Source: Mycoplasmatota bacterium
GTDB lineage: Bacteria > Bacillota_I > Bacilli_A > MAG-NZ
DNA: 64,000 nucleotides
Assembly (NCBI GenBank): GCA_018394315.1
Contig: CP074575.1
Coordinates: 248,001-312,000, forward strand
Direction: 5' to 3'
The position numbers and the translations under genes are program-made. The notes below the pieces were generated by a model. The model did no database searches, was not told the DNA's origin, and saw only the letters and a program-made list of their open reading frames with translations. This document shows positions 63,817-64,000 of this stretch, piece by piece (position 1 is the first letter of the stretch; every line of letters begins with the position of its first letter).

Positions 63817-63919
63817 ATAATCCTCCTCCAAAATATTAAAAGTTTTACACAGTTAAAAACTACAAATTGTCATTTAAACTTATACTTGAAATTTGTACTT
63901 TTTTCCTTTATACTATCTT

Positions 63920-63947
63920 CAGTTACTGGTTATCTCGTTAGTAACTG
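63920..63947. promoter_or_regulatory. Palindrome upstream of the thiolase operon (possible operator)
   Basis: Arms CAGTTACT and AGTAACTG, perfect over 8 bp with a 12-base spacer, about 105 bases before the thiolase start. On the minus strand a -10-like TAGTATAAA follows, so a repressor bound here could cover the promoter. No regulator gene is in the window. Confidence 0.5.
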
Positions 63948-64000
63948 AATAACTGTTCATAACATGAAGACTTATTCAATAAATATCATAAAACGCTTAC

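Noticed and set aside
1-64000. Mollicute-type UGA-to-tryptophan recoding
   Set aside because: Genes such as livG end at UGA and tryptophan positions are UGG, so reading UGA as stop gives normal protein lengths.
1-64000. CRISPR array
   Set aside because: No regularly spaced identical repeats; the repeated units are irregular tRNA-like fragments.

Overview
The window is very AT-rich, with AGGAGG-type ribosome binding sites, lipobox lipoproteins and Bacillota-style gene families. Several genes end in UGA and tryptophan is coded by UGG, so the standard code is used. This fits a low-GC Bacillota or a non-parasitic Mycoplasmatota relative (Haloplasma/Izemoplasma-like); that placement is inference, as no rRNA is present.

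Region 1 (1-22,030) is an accessory region with nearly every gene on the minus strand. It lies immediately downstream of an intact tRNA-His gene (21950-22026). Eight fragments resembling the 3' end of that tRNA (acceptor stem plus T-arm, ending in CCA) are scattered through it, all in the same orientation, several followed by a terminator hairpin as the real tRNA is. They cut the region into small blocks: NUDIX plus exonuclease; nitroreductase, APH-like kinase and GNAT; a two-component system with a heterodimeric ABC exporter, an MNT-HEPN fusion and a serpin; GNAT; an S41 protease lipoprotein; and a TIM-barrel epimerase. The layout looks like repeated integration at, or duplication from, the tRNA-His 3' end. 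Decayed IS3 pieces and truncated genes (DUF2785, HxlR, S41) lie at the block borders. A second, paralogous ABC exporter pair runs off the left edge.

Region 2 (22,030-44,400) looks more like chromosomal backbone: a NitT/TauT-type permease and binding protein without an ATPase, a DUF362-ferredoxin, TldD/TldE, a sulfur/redox group (CoA-disulfide reductase-rhodanese, FAD-Rieske oxidoreductase, split DUF318 permease, cation efflux), an rRNA methyltransferase, TspO, a GGDEF/HD-GYP protein, a surface O-acylation group (lipoprotein, MBOAT, DHHW), an AraC/GyrI regulator and a NUDIX hydrolase.

Region 3 (44,400-49,700) is a phosphonate/phosphate-type ABC operon (PhnC, two PhnE, PhnD-like) interrupted by decayed insertion sequence material. 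Upstream lies a decapitated lipoprotein beside an IS21 remnant. Region 4 (49,700-52,860) has a cytoplasmic 5'-nucleotidase-like enzyme and a complete ISL3 element. The element sits in the loop of a terminator hairpin, with an 8-bp target duplication.

Region 5 (52,860-64,000) is one minus-strand operon: thiolase, short-chain dehydrogenase, KAS III-like enzyme, a complete LivHMGFK importer, a CoA-transferase and two alpha/beta hydrolases. It looks like an uptake and CoA-dependent degradation pathway for an organic acid that the sequence does not identify. A palindrome upstream of the thiolase may be its operator.
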